DNA of 64,000 bases, taken from positions 1 to 64,000 of the forward strand of contig JAEYDD010000004.1 in assembly GCA_023404095.1 (NCBI GenBank), in the 5' to 3' direction. The notes under the pieces are model-generated. The model made no database searches, was not told the origin of the DNA, and saw only the letters and a list, made by a program, of their open reading frames with translations. Numbering within the stretch: the stretch's first letter is position 1; each line of letters starts with the position of its first letter. The translations under genes were made by a program, and so were the position numbers. The DNA is from Pseudomonadota bacterium (GTDB taxonomy: Bacteria > Pseudomonadota > Alphaproteobacteria > Rhizobiales > Rhizobiaceae). This document shows positions 40,787 to 49,976 of the stretch, one piece after another.

Positions 40787-41555
40787 GTTTATCGCGGGTC
40801 CACGGTTCCGATTGCTTTGCCGCCAGTGCCCAGATCGCGGCTTGTGTGCGGTTCTTCACGGCAATCCTGCGCAGGATGGCCTTGATATGCACCTTTACGG
40901 TGCCTTCGCTAATGTCGAGATTGCGCGCGATCTCCTTGTTGGAAGCGCCCGCAGTTACAAGCTTCAGGATCGCCTTCTGGCGGGGAGACAGGCCGCCGCG
41001 GCCATCGGCGAGCGATGGCAGCGGCGCGTGCGCGTCTTGCGACGCAGCGCCGAGATCGGTCTGCAGTGCGAAATCGTCCAGTGCGGTTGCAACGGGGGCA
41101 TCTGCTGCCGGAGGCGGCGATGCGGCTTCCACCCTCGCGTCCGCTTCGGGGGCGATGTTCCTGCTGCTGGTCGCGCTGCCCGAGACCACCGAGCATTCGT
41201 CCGCAATGAGCTGCAGGGCCTTGATGAAGTTGTCCGCCGACAGGCCCTTGTGCAGGTATCCCTTGGCCCCGAGCGTGACGGCCGCATCGGCGGCCTCGGG
41301 ATCGTAGCTGTCCGCGAGAACGACGATCCTGGCACGTGGATTGACATCCAGAATGGCCGCTATGGCATCGGATGCCGTCGCGTCTTCGAGTGTACCCACG
41401 ATGAACAAAAGGGATGTGCCGGCATCCGGCAACTTGCCGATATCGGCTAGCGTCTCTCCGACGCCGATGACTTCGAACGCAAACGAATCGAGCAGGATGC
41501 GTGTTCCCTCTCGAAATAATCGGCATGTCTCAAGCATATAAATGTGATGCGTCAT
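40773..41555 (-). CDS. NarL/LuxR-type regulator with degenerate receiver
   Basis: A 260-residue protein with an N-terminal receiver-like domain and a C-terminal LuxR helix-turn-helix (about 205-255: LSPRQKAILKLVTAGASNKE, then IARNLDISEGTVKVHIKAIL). The receiver has the late lysine (Lys103 in AKGYLHKGLS), but the phospho-acceptor Asp is missing: the strand that should carry it reads LLFIVGTLED. It is therefore probably not controlled by phosphorylation. A long Ala/Pro/Asp linker joins the domains. The ATG at 41555 has GGAGAG upstream. It stands at the edge of the exopolysaccharide locus and is a good candidate regulator of it. Confidence 0.85.
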   Translation of the reverse strand: MTHHIYMLETCRLFREGTRILLDSFAFEVIGVGETLADIGKLPDAGTSLLFIVGTLEDATASDAIAAILDVNPRARIVVLADSYDPEAADAAVTLGAKGYLHKGLSADNFIKALQLIADECSVVSGSATSSRNIAPEADARVEAASPPPAADAPVATALDDFALQTDLGAASQDAHAPLPSLADGRGGLSPRQKAILKLVTAGASNKEIARNLDISEGTVKVHIKAILRRIAVKNRTQAAIWALAAKQSEPWTRDKPHDR

Positions 41556-42118
41556 GCGTCTCTCCAAGGTCATCACGTATGGCGCGATATTCGCTCGCCT
41601 GAATTCTCCCGAAGTCAAACGCAGAACGATATAGTTAACGAGAGAAGTTAAGAGGCGTAGAAGTTATACATAATCAAAAATATACTCAATAACAAACTTT
41701 ATAGATACCTAATGTGGGTGTTTCTATTTGTCTGTAGAAAAATATTTATAGCATGCGCACATTTTGGCATCAATTGTTTTTTCCTAATGTATCGCGGAGA
41801 GCCATGCTCCCCAAATTTTGACCGAAGCTATACCTAAGTTTGAATTGGTTTCGCCGCGGTCGAATGTCGCCTGATGAATTCGGCGTAACACGTTCTGGCA
41901 GTCCATACCAATTTGGCCGAGGTTTCCTGCCCGTTTCGCAATCCGCAGTGCTCGAACTGGTTATGGCCCGAAATAAGTGTATATCTCCCGCTCCCCTCTC
42001 AAGGGGTAGCCCTTCTGTTTCCTTGCAAAGCGACAGGCGCGAGTGGTGTCCTTGGTGCGCTCGAAAGCGGAGACGCATCTCCGCAGTACCGCTTGAAAAA
42101 CAAGAAGGGGAGGGTGCT
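41556..42118. promoter_or_regulatory. AT-rich control region before exopolysaccharide genes
   Basis: No gene. The part 41600-41830 is far more AT-rich than its surroundings, as in complex bacterial promoters bound by H-NS-like or LuxR-type regulators. It lies between the divergent regulator and the sugar-transferase genes, and must contain both promoters. A weak frame from 41840 in the sugar-transferase frame is not translated on the evidence of the TTG start. Confidence 0.45.
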
Positions 42119-42793
42119 TTGAACGAGCTGCGAAAATTCGCCTATGCGATGCCGGCATGGCGAAATGCCGGTTTCCTAGAGACTGCGGGCCAGGCCTTCA
42201 AGCGCACGCTCGATGTGGCCGTCGCCGGAATACTGATGGTCTTGCTTGCCCCGCTCTTCGTCCTGATCGCCATGCTTGTAGCGCTCGACGGCGGCCCTGT
42301 GCTGTTCAGGCATACAAGGATCGGAAAGCAGACCAAACCGTTCGGCTGCCTGAAGTTCAGGACCATGATCGTGGGGGCGGAAGAATGCCTCCAGGAGTAT
42401 CTCTTCCATCATCCACACGCTCGTTTCGAGTGGAAGGAGCGCCAGAAGCTCGGCTTCGATCCGCGCATCACGCCGATCGGCAGATTCCTGCGCTCGACCA
42501 GCCTCGACGAAATACCGCAGATCTTCAACGTGCTGCGGGGCGAAATGAGCCTGGTCGGGCCGCGGCCGGTGACCAAGGCGGAATTGGCGCACTACAAGCA
42601 GCACGTCGGCGAATATGCGAGCGTCCTGCCCGGGATTACCGGCCTGTGGCAGGTCAGCGGGCGTAACGATGTCAGCTATGACCGCCGCGTGGAATATGAC
42701 CGCGAATATGTGAAGAAGCGCTCGATCCTGCTGGACCTGAAGATCCTTCTCAGGACGCCGGGCGTGGTCTGGTCTCGCAGGGGTGCTGAGTGA
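42119..42793 (+). CDS. Undecaprenyl-phosphate sugar phosphotransferase (exopolysaccharide initiation)
   Basis: A 224-residue enzyme that begins the repeat unit by moving a sugar phosphate to the lipid carrier. It has the family's single hydrophobic hairpin (VAVAGILMVLLAPLFVLIAM), the KFRTMIVGAE motif with catalytic Asp/Glu region, and the SLDEIPQIFNVLRGEMSLVG and PGITGLWQVSGRND motifs. The TTG at 42119 with AAGGGGAGGG before it is the best start; a short variant of the family (about 225 residues) is the expected length. The next gene begins within a few bases. Confidence 0.9.
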   Translation: MNELRKFAYAMPAWRNAGFLETAGQAFKRTLDVAVAGILMVLLAPLFVLIAMLVALDGGPVLFRHTRIGKQTKPFGCLKFRTMIVGAEECLQEYLFHHPHARFEWKERQKLGFDPRITPIGRFLRSTSLDEIPQIFNVLRGEMSLVGPRPVTKAELAHYKQHVGEYASVLPGITGLWQVSGRNDVSYDRRVEYDREYVKKRSILLDLKILLRTPGVVWSRRGAE

Positions 42794-42797
42794 GCTC

Positions 42798-43706
42798 ATG
42801 CACAGGAACCTTCCCGCGCAGCCGGAGGATGAGGGCGGATGCGCCTCCGGCAGACACCATGCCAAAAGCACCGCGATGGTCACCGCGGCGGTCTCCGTCC
42901 TGATCGCCACCTATGTGAAGGAAAAGGCGGCCAACCTGGCCGCCTGCCTGGACAGCCTTCAGGCGCAAACGCTGCCGCCCGCGCAGATCGTCCTCGTCGT
43001 GGACGGCCCGATCGGGGCGGACCAGGAACGGGTGATCGAAGGTTTTGCCGCGATCCGAAGCGACTGGGAATTCCGCGTCGTGCGGCTTTCGAAGAACGGC
43101 GGACTGGCCGCCGCGCTGAACGCGGGCCTCACGGCCTGCACGATGCCGGTGATCATGCGCATGGACAGCGACGACATCTGTCTGCCCGATCGCATCGAGA
43201 TCGAGTATCGCTACCTCGACGCGCATCCGGAGGTGCATATCGTTGCCGCCTGGGCCGAGGAGTTCGATGACGAGAGCCCGGCGGTGCGGCTACGGATCGC
43301 GCCCACCGTGCACGATGCGATCATCAAGGCGCTGCGGTGGCGCAATGTCATCGTGCACCAGTCGGTCGCCGTCCGGGCCGATCTGCTGCGCTCCGTCGGG
43401 GGCTACAGTTCGCGCTTCGGGCTGCTCGAAGACTATGACCTCTGGATCCGGCTGGCGCTTGCGGGCGCGCAATTCCACATCATTCCGAAGGTGCTGGTCC
43501 GTGCACGCGCCGGCGCCGGGCTGAACGAGCGGCGAGGCGGTTTCCGCTATCTGGTCAACGACGTCCGCTTCCGCACGCATGTCTTCAGGGCTGGCTTCCT
43601 GACGCTGCGCGAGTTCCTGATGGTGACGACGCTCTATTCCGGCTTCCGGCTTATTTCGGGGCCGATGCGTAGCAGGCTTTATTCACTCGTACGAAGCAAA
43701 CCGTGA
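42798..43706 (+). CDS. Family 2 glycosyltransferase (ExoO/AmsE-like)
   Basis: An inverting GT-A glycosyltransferase of about 300 residues that should add one sugar to the lipid-linked unit. It has AVSVLIATYVKEKAANLAAC, the RLSKNGGLAAALNAGL stretch and the metal-binding MRMDSDDICLPDR. The end of the protein carries a hydrophobic amphipathic tail for the membrane face. The true start is uncertain (GTG at 42783, ATG at 42798 or ATG 42876). It overlaps or abuts the sugar-transferase stop. Confidence 0.85.
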   Translation: MHRNLPAQPEDEGGCASGRHHAKSTAMVTAAVSVLIATYVKEKAANLAACLDSLQAQTLPPAQIVLVVDGPIGADQERVIEGFAAIRSDWEFRVVRLSKNGGLAAALNAGLTACTMPVIMRMDSDDICLPDRIEIEYRYLDAHPEVHIVAAWAEEFDDESPAVRLRIAPTVHDAIIKALRWRNVIVHQSVAVRADLLRSVGGYSSRFGLLEDYDLWIRLALAGAQFHIIPKVLVRARAGAGLNERRGGFRYLVNDVRFRTHVFRAGFLTLREFLMVTTLYSGFRLISGPMRSRLYSLVRSKP

Positions 43707-43716
43707 GGGTAATGCC

Positions 43717-45183
43717 ATGGAAAGGCGAACCCGAAAATCCGCAAGCCAGCCTGCTCCCTCAAACGGCACGGAGCCTCTGCCGGAACTGTCCGCGCCGATG
43801 CTTCTGGCGCCCGAGCCTCAGGCGGATGAGCCCGTCGAGCCGGGGCCGCGCTATTCAGTCCGGCGGTTCTTCGACGGGGCTGCTTCGGTGCTGGTCATGG
43901 CCGCGGTCGCCTGGCCCTTCCTGCCGCCGGTTTTTGAGTCGACCGCCACGCTGGTGCTGAGGCCGACGGACATGGAGGGGCAGGCAAACTATCCGCAGGC
44001 CGTCCGGCAGCCGCTGGACGAAAGCTTCATCCTATCGGAGCTCGACGTCTTCCGCTCGGAGGCCATTTCGGATGCGGTCGTCAACACCCATCGCCTGGCC
44101 TTTGATGATGAGTTCATGTCCAAGCCCGGCGTTGCGACAAAGGTCGCAGGGTTCGTTTCCGGCCTGTTCGGAAACCTGGTCACCGAGAGCATCGCCCGGG
44201 AAGACCCGAAGATGCGGCCGGTCGATACCGACCGTTCGGGCGGCGAGGTCGCCCTGATAGGTGTGAAGGAAAAGCTTCTGGACAAGATGGTGCTTCGCCG
44301 CGACCGGCAGTCCTACACCGTTCGGGTCGGCTTCCGCTCGAACGATCCGGACAAGGCCGCCGCGATGACGAACACGCTCGTGCGTGCCTTCCTGGCCTCA
44401 CAGGTGGAGCGCAAGGCGCAGAATGCTGACGCGATGAAGGCGCTGCTGAACGATCGCATCGACGAGGCGCAGCATGAGGCCGACCAGTCCTCGGCGGCGG
44501 TCGAGCAATTCATGATCAGTTCGGGTCTGATCGATCAGGGTGAGCAGATCGCGCTGGAAGCGCAGTTGCGTGCCCTGAGCGACGAGCTTGCCACAGCACA
44601 AGCCCGCCTCATCGATGCCCAGACGCGGGCGGATTCGCTGGCGCGGATGCAGGCCAACAACACGCTGGACAGTGCGCCGGAGGTGCTCGCATCTCCCACG
44701 ATCCAGCGGCTCAACCAGAGCCTGACCGAGAGCATGTCGCGGCTCGCGGTGATGTCGACGGAATCCCGCAGCATTCTCAAGCAGGCTGCCGACGAGCGCG
44801 ATCGCATCGTTCGGAGCGCGCGCGTGGAGGCCGACAACTGGGTCGAAAGGGAGAGCCGCCTTATCAGCGAGGTCGCGCGGATCCGGCGTGTCATGGTCGA
44901 ACGGGAGAAGGCGACGTTCCAACTGGCACAGCTTCGGCGCCAGGCCAGCATCGATGCGGAATTGCTCAACGACGCCCATACGCGTGCGGCCGCCCGGGCC
45001 ATGGCCACGGGTGCGCTCAAGCCGGATGCCGAGGTCATCTCTCAGCCGATTGCGCCCGACAAGGCAGTATTTCCGAATGTGATCCTTTATGGCATCGGGT
45101 CGATAGGGTTGGCCGGACTGGCCGGTGCCGCCATGAACGCATCGGCGATCCGGCGTGATCTGAACAGGCTGATGAAATCATGA
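43717..45183 (+). CDS. Wzz/GumC-type chain-length and export protein
   Basis: A 488-residue polysaccharide co-polymerase without a kinase domain. A first membrane segment lies at about 52-72 (GAASVLVMAAVAWPFLPPVF) and the last near the C-terminus (ILYGIGSIGLAGLAGAAM). Between them is a long periplasmic coiled-coil region with many Arg/Glu/Ala residues. It should set chain length and contact the outer-membrane exporter. The gene ends inside the start of the next (ATGA). No tyrosine-rich tail is present. Confidence 0.85.
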   Translation: MERRTRKSASQPAPSNGTEPLPELSAPMLLAPEPQADEPVEPGPRYSVRRFFDGAASVLVMAAVAWPFLPPVFESTATLVLRPTDMEGQANYPQAVRQPLDESFILSELDVFRSEAISDAVVNTHRLAFDDEFMSKPGVATKVAGFVSGLFGNLVTESIAREDPKMRPVDTDRSGGEVALIGVKEKLLDKMVLRRDRQSYTVRVGFRSNDPDKAAAMTNTLVRAFLASQVERKAQNADAMKALLNDRIDEAQHEADQSSAAVEQFMISSGLIDQGEQIALEAQLRALSDELATAQARLIDAQTRADSLARMQANNTLDSAPEVLASPTIQRLNQSLTESMSRLAVMSTESRSILKQAADERDRIVRSARVEADNWVERESRLISEVARIRRVMVEREKATFQLAQLRRQASIDAELLNDAHTRAAARAMATGALKPDAEVISQPIAPDKAVFPNVILYGIGSIGLAGLAGAAMNASAIRRDLNRLMKS

Positions 45184-46613
45184 ACGCAACCGGATACGGC
45201 GGCCGAATGGAGCGCATTGTCCCCGACATCGCGTTTGGCGCGCTGCTGGTTTTCAGCGTCTTTCCGGTGTTCATTCTGGCGCAGCTTTCGGCAAATCAGT
45301 CGATCGCGGCTGTGCTTCCCTTTGCCCTCGGTGCGGTCGCTTTCGGTGCGGTCGCGTTGGTCGCAGCCGCAGCCGGACGGAAATGGGCGATTACCCTGCT
45401 CTTCGTCTTCGCCTTCATCGGATTGAGCTTCGGCATGCGGATGGATGGTTATGCCCGCACAGGCGGCATGGACTGGCAGAACATGACGAAACTGGTCGCC
45501 TGGATGCTGGTCTTCCTGATCTTCCCGTTTCACGTTCGCCGGCTGGTACCGTTCCTCCGGGAAAAGACCATCGTACTTGCACTGATTTATGGCGGTGTGG
45601 CTTTTGCTTCCTCCGCGTGGTCGCTGATCCCCGTCTATACCGCTGCCAATTCGCTCGGGCTGATCTCCTACCTCATCCTGGCATGCATCGTCGTCTCAGT
45701 CCTGGGTGCGGAGGCGACGATGCGCCTGCTGACGCTAACCCTGCTCGTCTTCCTGACGATCGGGCTGATATCGGGCGTCGCACTGCCGGACATTGCATGG
45801 CTGCCGCCTTCGGCAGAAGAAAGCGTCTACCGTCTGCGTGGTTTCTCCGGACATCCCAACGTGTTGGGCGCGCAGGCTGCCCTGCTGGTCACGTTCGCTG
45901 TCGTGCTTAGACGACGCCGGCGTCTGCCGGCCATGCTGTTTCTGCCTGCACTATTGGTGGGGTTTGCTGCGATCATAGCCGCCGACAGCCGCACGATGCT
46001 CGCGGCGACGATCGTCGTATGGTCCGCGATATCGCTGCGTGAGCGAAAGCTGCTAGGCCCGATGGCGGCCCTCGCCGGTGCCGGTCTCATTTTCGCGGTA
46101 GCACTGATCGCGGTCGGCGAGTTTCCGGACCTAACGTTTCTCCTGGGGCCGCTGGCGCGTACCGGATCCATCAGCGAGGTCGTGACGCTGACCGGTCGAA
46201 CCGAGCTGTGGATCGTATCCGGGGAACTGATCGCGCAAAAGCCGGTTCTCGGCTGGGGATTCGGGGGGACCGAGGCGCTTTTGATCGAAAGCGTGGGGCG
46301 CACTTTTCAGGGGGCGCCGGTCAATGCCCATAACATGTATATCCAGGCGATCTTCAATCTCGGCTTTCTGGGTGCACTGCCCATCTTCGCCCTTCTCGGC
46401 ATTCTGGTGACGCGGATGTGGACGAGGCCGGACTCCATCCGCGATCAGCCCGTTCTGCTGATGATGGTCATGGGAGTGACCGAGGTCAGCATCCTCGCCT
46501 TGCCGGTCCTTCTGACGTTCACCTTCTTCCTTGTTCTCGCTCGCGAGGCGCAGCCCGACGTTGCCGGCGGCCCGCTTGCGCCGTCGAGGCCGAAAACGAT
46601 GAGGACTGCCTGA
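45180..46613 (+). CDS. O-antigen ligase/Wzy-type polymerase
   Basis: A 477-residue protein with about ten to twelve membrane segments and a central O-antigen-ligase/polymerase loop (VFPDLTFLLGPLART type, then RTELWIVSGELIAQKPVLGW with a GAPVNAHNMYIQ segment). It should join repeat units into polymer on the periplasmic side of the inner membrane. It begins four bases before the stop of the Wzz-like gene. Sequence diversity makes the exact role (polymerase or ligase) unprovable here, but the surrounding locus favours polymerase. Confidence 0.85.
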   Translation: MNATGYGGRMERIVPDIAFGALLVFSVFPVFILAQLSANQSIAAVLPFALGAVAFGAVALVAAAAGRKWAITLLFVFAFIGLSFGMRMDGYARTGGMDWQNMTKLVAWMLVFLIFPFHVRRLVPFLREKTIVLALIYGGVAFASSAWSLIPVYTAANSLGLISYLILACIVVSVLGAEATMRLLTLTLLVFLTIGLISGVALPDIAWLPPSAEESVYRLRGFSGHPNVLGAQAALLVTFAVVLRRRRRLPAMLFLPALLVGFAAIIAADSRTMLAATIVVWSAISLRERKLLGPMAALAGAGLIFAVALIAVGEFPDLTFLLGPLARTGSISEVVTLTGRTELWIVSGELIAQKPVLGWGFGGTEALLIESVGRTFQGAPVNAHNMYIQAIFNLGFLGALPIFALLGILVTRMWTRPDSIRDQPVLLMMVMGVTEVSILALPVLLTFTFFLVLAREAQPDVAGGPLAPSRPKTMRTA

Positions 46614-46614
46614 C

Positions 46615-47709
46615 ATGGAGCCAAGGCTTGCGCGCATCGACGGACGGCAATCACAGGACGGCGGCGGCGTGATCGGCGCCTATCTCGTCGTGCGCAACGA
46701 GGGCGACCGGCTGCCCTACCTTCTCGAGTATCACCGCCAGCTCGGCGTGGAGCGGTTTTTCGTCTGCGACAACGGCTCGGACGACGGCTCCACGGAATTC
46801 CTGCTCTCGCAGAGCGATTGCGTCGTCTACCACACCGAGGATTCCTTCGGAGAAGCCGGCTGCGGCATGAACTGGATCAACGCGATGGTGGCGCGTCATG
46901 GCGAGAGCGGCTGGTGCCTGTTCATCGACGCGGACGAACTGTTGGTCTATCCGCATGCCGAAAAGGTCGGGCTCGGACAGTTTTGCCGGTATCTGGAGAG
47001 ATCCGGCCACGAGGGCATGTTCGCCACGATGGTGGACATGTACGCCGATGGCCCGGTCGCCGACGCCGTCTATGTCCGCGGGACCCCGTTCGTCGAGACC
47101 TGCCCGTATTTCGACGCGGACTATGTCGTCCGGCAGAAGGCCAGCCTGCCATTTTCCAATCGCTTTCTCGACGTCGAAGCCGTCGGCGGGCCGCGGCTTC
47201 GGGTGTTCTATCCGCGCTACCGGCGGATGAACATCTGGGAGATGGCGGTCGCCCGGGCGATGCGCAACCTTCGCCAGCATCGCCTGGGCAGGTTGATCGG
47301 CATGCAGCGTTCCAGCCTCGGATCGCTGCCGCCGGATATCACCAAGGTGCCGCTGATGCGCGGCAGGCCGGGTCGCCGGTGGGCGACGAACCATCGCACC
47401 GAGCCGCTGGCGGTGGCGCCCATCACCGGGGCGCTCCTGCATTTCAAGCTGTTTTCGACCTTCGACGAAAAGGCGCGCAGCGAGGTCAGTCGGGGCGAAC
47501 ATTGGGACGCCGGCGTCGAATACCGCCGCTATGCTGCCTTGCATGAGACATGCGCAAGCGTGTCGTTCATGTACGAGAACAGCAGGCGCTATCGCTCCAG
47601 CGGCGATCTTCTGCGATGCGGCATCATCCGCTCGACGGATGCTTTCGACCGATACGCGGCCGCACCGATGCCGGCCGCTCGCCCCCGCATCGTATCGGTG
47701 AACCCATGA
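46615..47709 (+). CDS. Glycosyltransferase of the GT2/GT92 (Glyco_tranf_2_4) type
   Basis: A 364-residue cytoplasmic enzyme with GAYLVVRNEGDRLPYLLEYH at the start, CDNGSDDGSTEFLL, and the FIDADELLVYP metal-binding segment. The family adds sugars to polysaccharide precursors. It has no membrane segment and a C-terminal regular helix region. It lies one base after the polymerase stop, and its own stop overlaps the start of the flippase gene. Confidence 0.8.
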   Translation: MEPRLARIDGRQSQDGGGVIGAYLVVRNEGDRLPYLLEYHRQLGVERFFVCDNGSDDGSTEFLLSQSDCVVYHTEDSFGEAGCGMNWINAMVARHGESGWCLFIDADELLVYPHAEKVGLGQFCRYLERSGHEGMFATMVDMYADGPVADAVYVRGTPFVETCPYFDADYVVRQKASLPFSNRFLDVEAVGGPRLRVFYPRYRRMNIWEMAVARAMRNLRQHRLGRLIGMQRSSLGSLPPDITKVPLMRGRPGRRWATNHRTEPLAVAPITGALLHFKLFSTFDEKARSEVSRGEHWDAGVEYRRYAALHETCASVSFMYENSRRYRSSGDLLRCGIIRSTDAFDRYAAAPMPAARPRIVSVNP

Positions 47710-49976
47710 GCGCGCCACCGGACACCTTTCGTACCGTCGGACCGCCGCAGTTCGTGGCCGGGCGGGCGTCGGCTGTGATGACCTGGCTGAGCGGTTTCCA
47801 ACGGGCGGCCTGGATCGGGCGGCCGTCCACCTATGCGCTGGGTGCGCTCGTGCTGACCGTGCTCGGCTGCGGCACGACCCTGATGGCGCCGCGGCTGCTG
47901 GGGCCGGTCGAATTCGGCCGCTTCGCGCTGCTGACGACGCTTTTCACCTATGCCGGCCGGGTCGATCTCGGCCTGTCGCAACTGGCGGACAAGCAGATCG
48001 TGGGCAAAGCCGGGCCTGCGGCGACGAAGGCGGCGCGCGACATACTCGGCGCGCTCTGGCTCGTCGGCCTTCTTGCGATGGCGGTGACGGTGCCGGTCGC
48101 ACTGCTGCTGGCGGGGGCGGAGGTCGCGTTTTCGCCGCTCGATACCGTCCTTGCGGTCGGCGGCGGGGTGATGGCCATGATCGCGAACGGCCCGGTGACG
48201 GTTTACCGTGCCGCCTCGCGGCTCTGGGAATTCACGGCGCTGGCCCTGATCCTGCAACTCGGCATGACGGCGCCGCGACTTGCCGGCCTCCTCTATGGCG
48301 GTGTGACCGGAACCTTCGCGGTGCTTGCGGTCTATTACGCCATCCTGGCGCTGCTCTTCGCCCGGCCCGTGTCGTCGCTGCCTGGTCTCAAGTCGCTTGC
48401 GGCCATGGCGCGGCTGTCGTTGCCGCTTTTCGCCTTCACCGCCATCTGGGTCTTCTATCTCGGAGCAAACCGTTGGATCGCGTCCGCCCTGTCGTCGCCG
48501 CACGATCTCGGCCTGTTCTCCTTCGGTGCCAGCCTCGCGATGATCGGCCTCGGTCTGCTGTCGACGATCGCGCAGGTGCGATATCCGAAGCTGCTCGTGC
48601 AGATGGGGCAGACAGGGGAAGGGCGGTCCAGCACCATTGGCGCCAGCACAGCCGGGATCGGTACACCCGGGGCCGGTGCGATGGTGGAAAGGGAATTGCT
48701 GGCCTTGACCGGGCTTCTTGCAGCCATTGCGCTTGCGGCGATCCTGTTTGCCGGACCGGTCATCGGCTTTGCCTTCCCGGCCTTTACGGAAGCGACGCCC
48801 TCGACCATCGCATTTGCGGCCGCCTGCGTGCCGCTCGGCGTGATGACCTGGATGGTGCCGATGATCGTCGTGCGGTCGCACCGGCCGATGGCCGACGCCG
48901 CCATGCTCGCAGCCGTCGGCTTCCTGTCGCTGGTGCTGGCGATGATCGCGGGCGATCGGCTCGCCGGGATCGAGGGGCAGGCGTGGGGCAATGCTGCGGC
49001 GGCCTTTGGTCTTTTGGTCGCCATGGCGCTGATCATGTTCCGGCTCGGCATGCTGGGCTGGCGGGTGCTGTGCCGGATCATCGGTGTGCAGGCGACGGTA
49101 CTGGGCGTGCTCGCGTTGATCGTCGCCATCGCCTCGCCGGTCCCGGCAAGGGCCCAGACGGCGGCAGTCCCCATCGCGACCGAAGGCTGGAAGGTCATCT
49201 TTCAAGACGATTTTGATCGGCTCGATCTGCAACTCGGCGATGTCGGTACCTGGCTGCCGTACTATCCCGGCGGCGGGCGGAGCAATTCCGGCAACAACGA
49301 GCTGCAATATTACGTCGATCCGCGACCGGCCGGCGACAGTTCCGACATCCAGGCGCTGGAGCCTTACCGCGTCGTGGACGGCGTGCTGGAAATCCGCGCG
49401 AGCAAGGTTCCCGACGCCTTGCGGGCGAGGAGCGGCGGATATGCCTACGCATCCGGCCTGCTGACGCCCTCCAATCGGCTGAGTTTCCTTTACGGCGCGG
49501 TCGAAATCCGCGCGAAGGTGCCGCGCGGGCGCGGCCTGTGGCCTGCCTTCTGGCTGCTTCCCACCGACCGGACCTGGCCGCCCGAGCTGGATGTGCTCGA
49601 GGTGCTGGGACACGACACCCATACCCTGCATGTCACCGCGCATAGCGGCATCGCCATCCCCGCCGGCGACAAATCCGCGCGAACGGGGGCTGCGGTGCCG
49701 ACGGCGGATCTGTCTGAGGATTTTCACGTCTACGGCCTGATCTGGACCGCGGACCGGCTGGTCTGGACGCTCGACGGGCAGGCGGTGTTCGAGACGCTGA
49801 CGCCGCAGGACCTTCACAAGCCGATGTTCCCGCTGGTCAATCTCGCGGTCGGCGGCAATTGGCCGGGATCGCCGGATGCGATGACCGCCTTCCCGGCGAC
49901 CTTTCATGTGGACTGGATCCGGGTGCGTCAGCCGACGTCCGAAATTCCGCAAGCAGAACTGGAGAACAAGCCATGA
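47706..49976 (+). CDS. Wzx-type flippase fused to a GH16 glycanase
   Basis: A 756-residue fusion. Residues 1 to about 470 are a polysaccharide-exporter (MOP superfamily) flippase with roughly twelve membrane segments. A last hydrophobic stretch (VLGVLALIVAIASPVPARA, near 463-483) leads into a GH16 domain from about 490 to the end, with the catalytic ELDVLE motif near 626-631. That linker looks exactly like a signal peptide with an AxA cleavage site, so the enzyme domain would face the periplasm and might be released by cleavage or made from an internal start. GH16 enzymes such as ExoK trim exopolysaccharides. The start overlaps the previous stop. Confidence 0.85.
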   Translation: MSAPPDTFRTVGPPQFVAGRASAVMTWLSGFQRAAWIGRPSTYALGALVLTVLGCGTTLMAPRLLGPVEFGRFALLTTLFTYAGRVDLGLSQLADKQIVGKAGPAATKAARDILGALWLVGLLAMAVTVPVALLLAGAEVAFSPLDTVLAVGGGVMAMIANGPVTVYRAASRLWEFTALALILQLGMTAPRLAGLLYGGVTGTFAVLAVYYAILALLFARPVSSLPGLKSLAAMARLSLPLFAFTAIWVFYLGANRWIASALSSPHDLGLFSFGASLAMIGLGLLSTIAQVRYPKLLVQMGQTGEGRSSTIGASTAGIGTPGAGAMVERELLALTGLLAAIALAAILFAGPVIGFAFPAFTEATPSTIAFAAACVPLGVMTWMVPMIVVRSHRPMADAAMLAAVGFLSLVLAMIAGDRLAGIEGQAWGNAAAAFGLLVAMALIMFRLGMLGWRVLCRIIGVQATVLGVLALIVAIASPVPARAQTAAVPIATEGWKVIFQDDFDRLDLQLGDVGTWLPYYPGGGRSNSGNNELQYYVDPRPAGDSSDIQALEPYRVVDGVLEIRASKVPDALRARSGGYAYASGLLTPSNRLSFLYGAVEIRAKVPRGRGLWPAFWLLPTDRTWPPELDVLEVLGHDTHTLHVTAHSGIAIPAGDKSARTGAAVPTADLSEDFHVYGLIWTADRLVWTLDGQAVFETLTPQDLHKPMFPLVNLAVGGNWPGSPDAMTAFPATFHVDWIRVRQPTSEIPQAELENKP

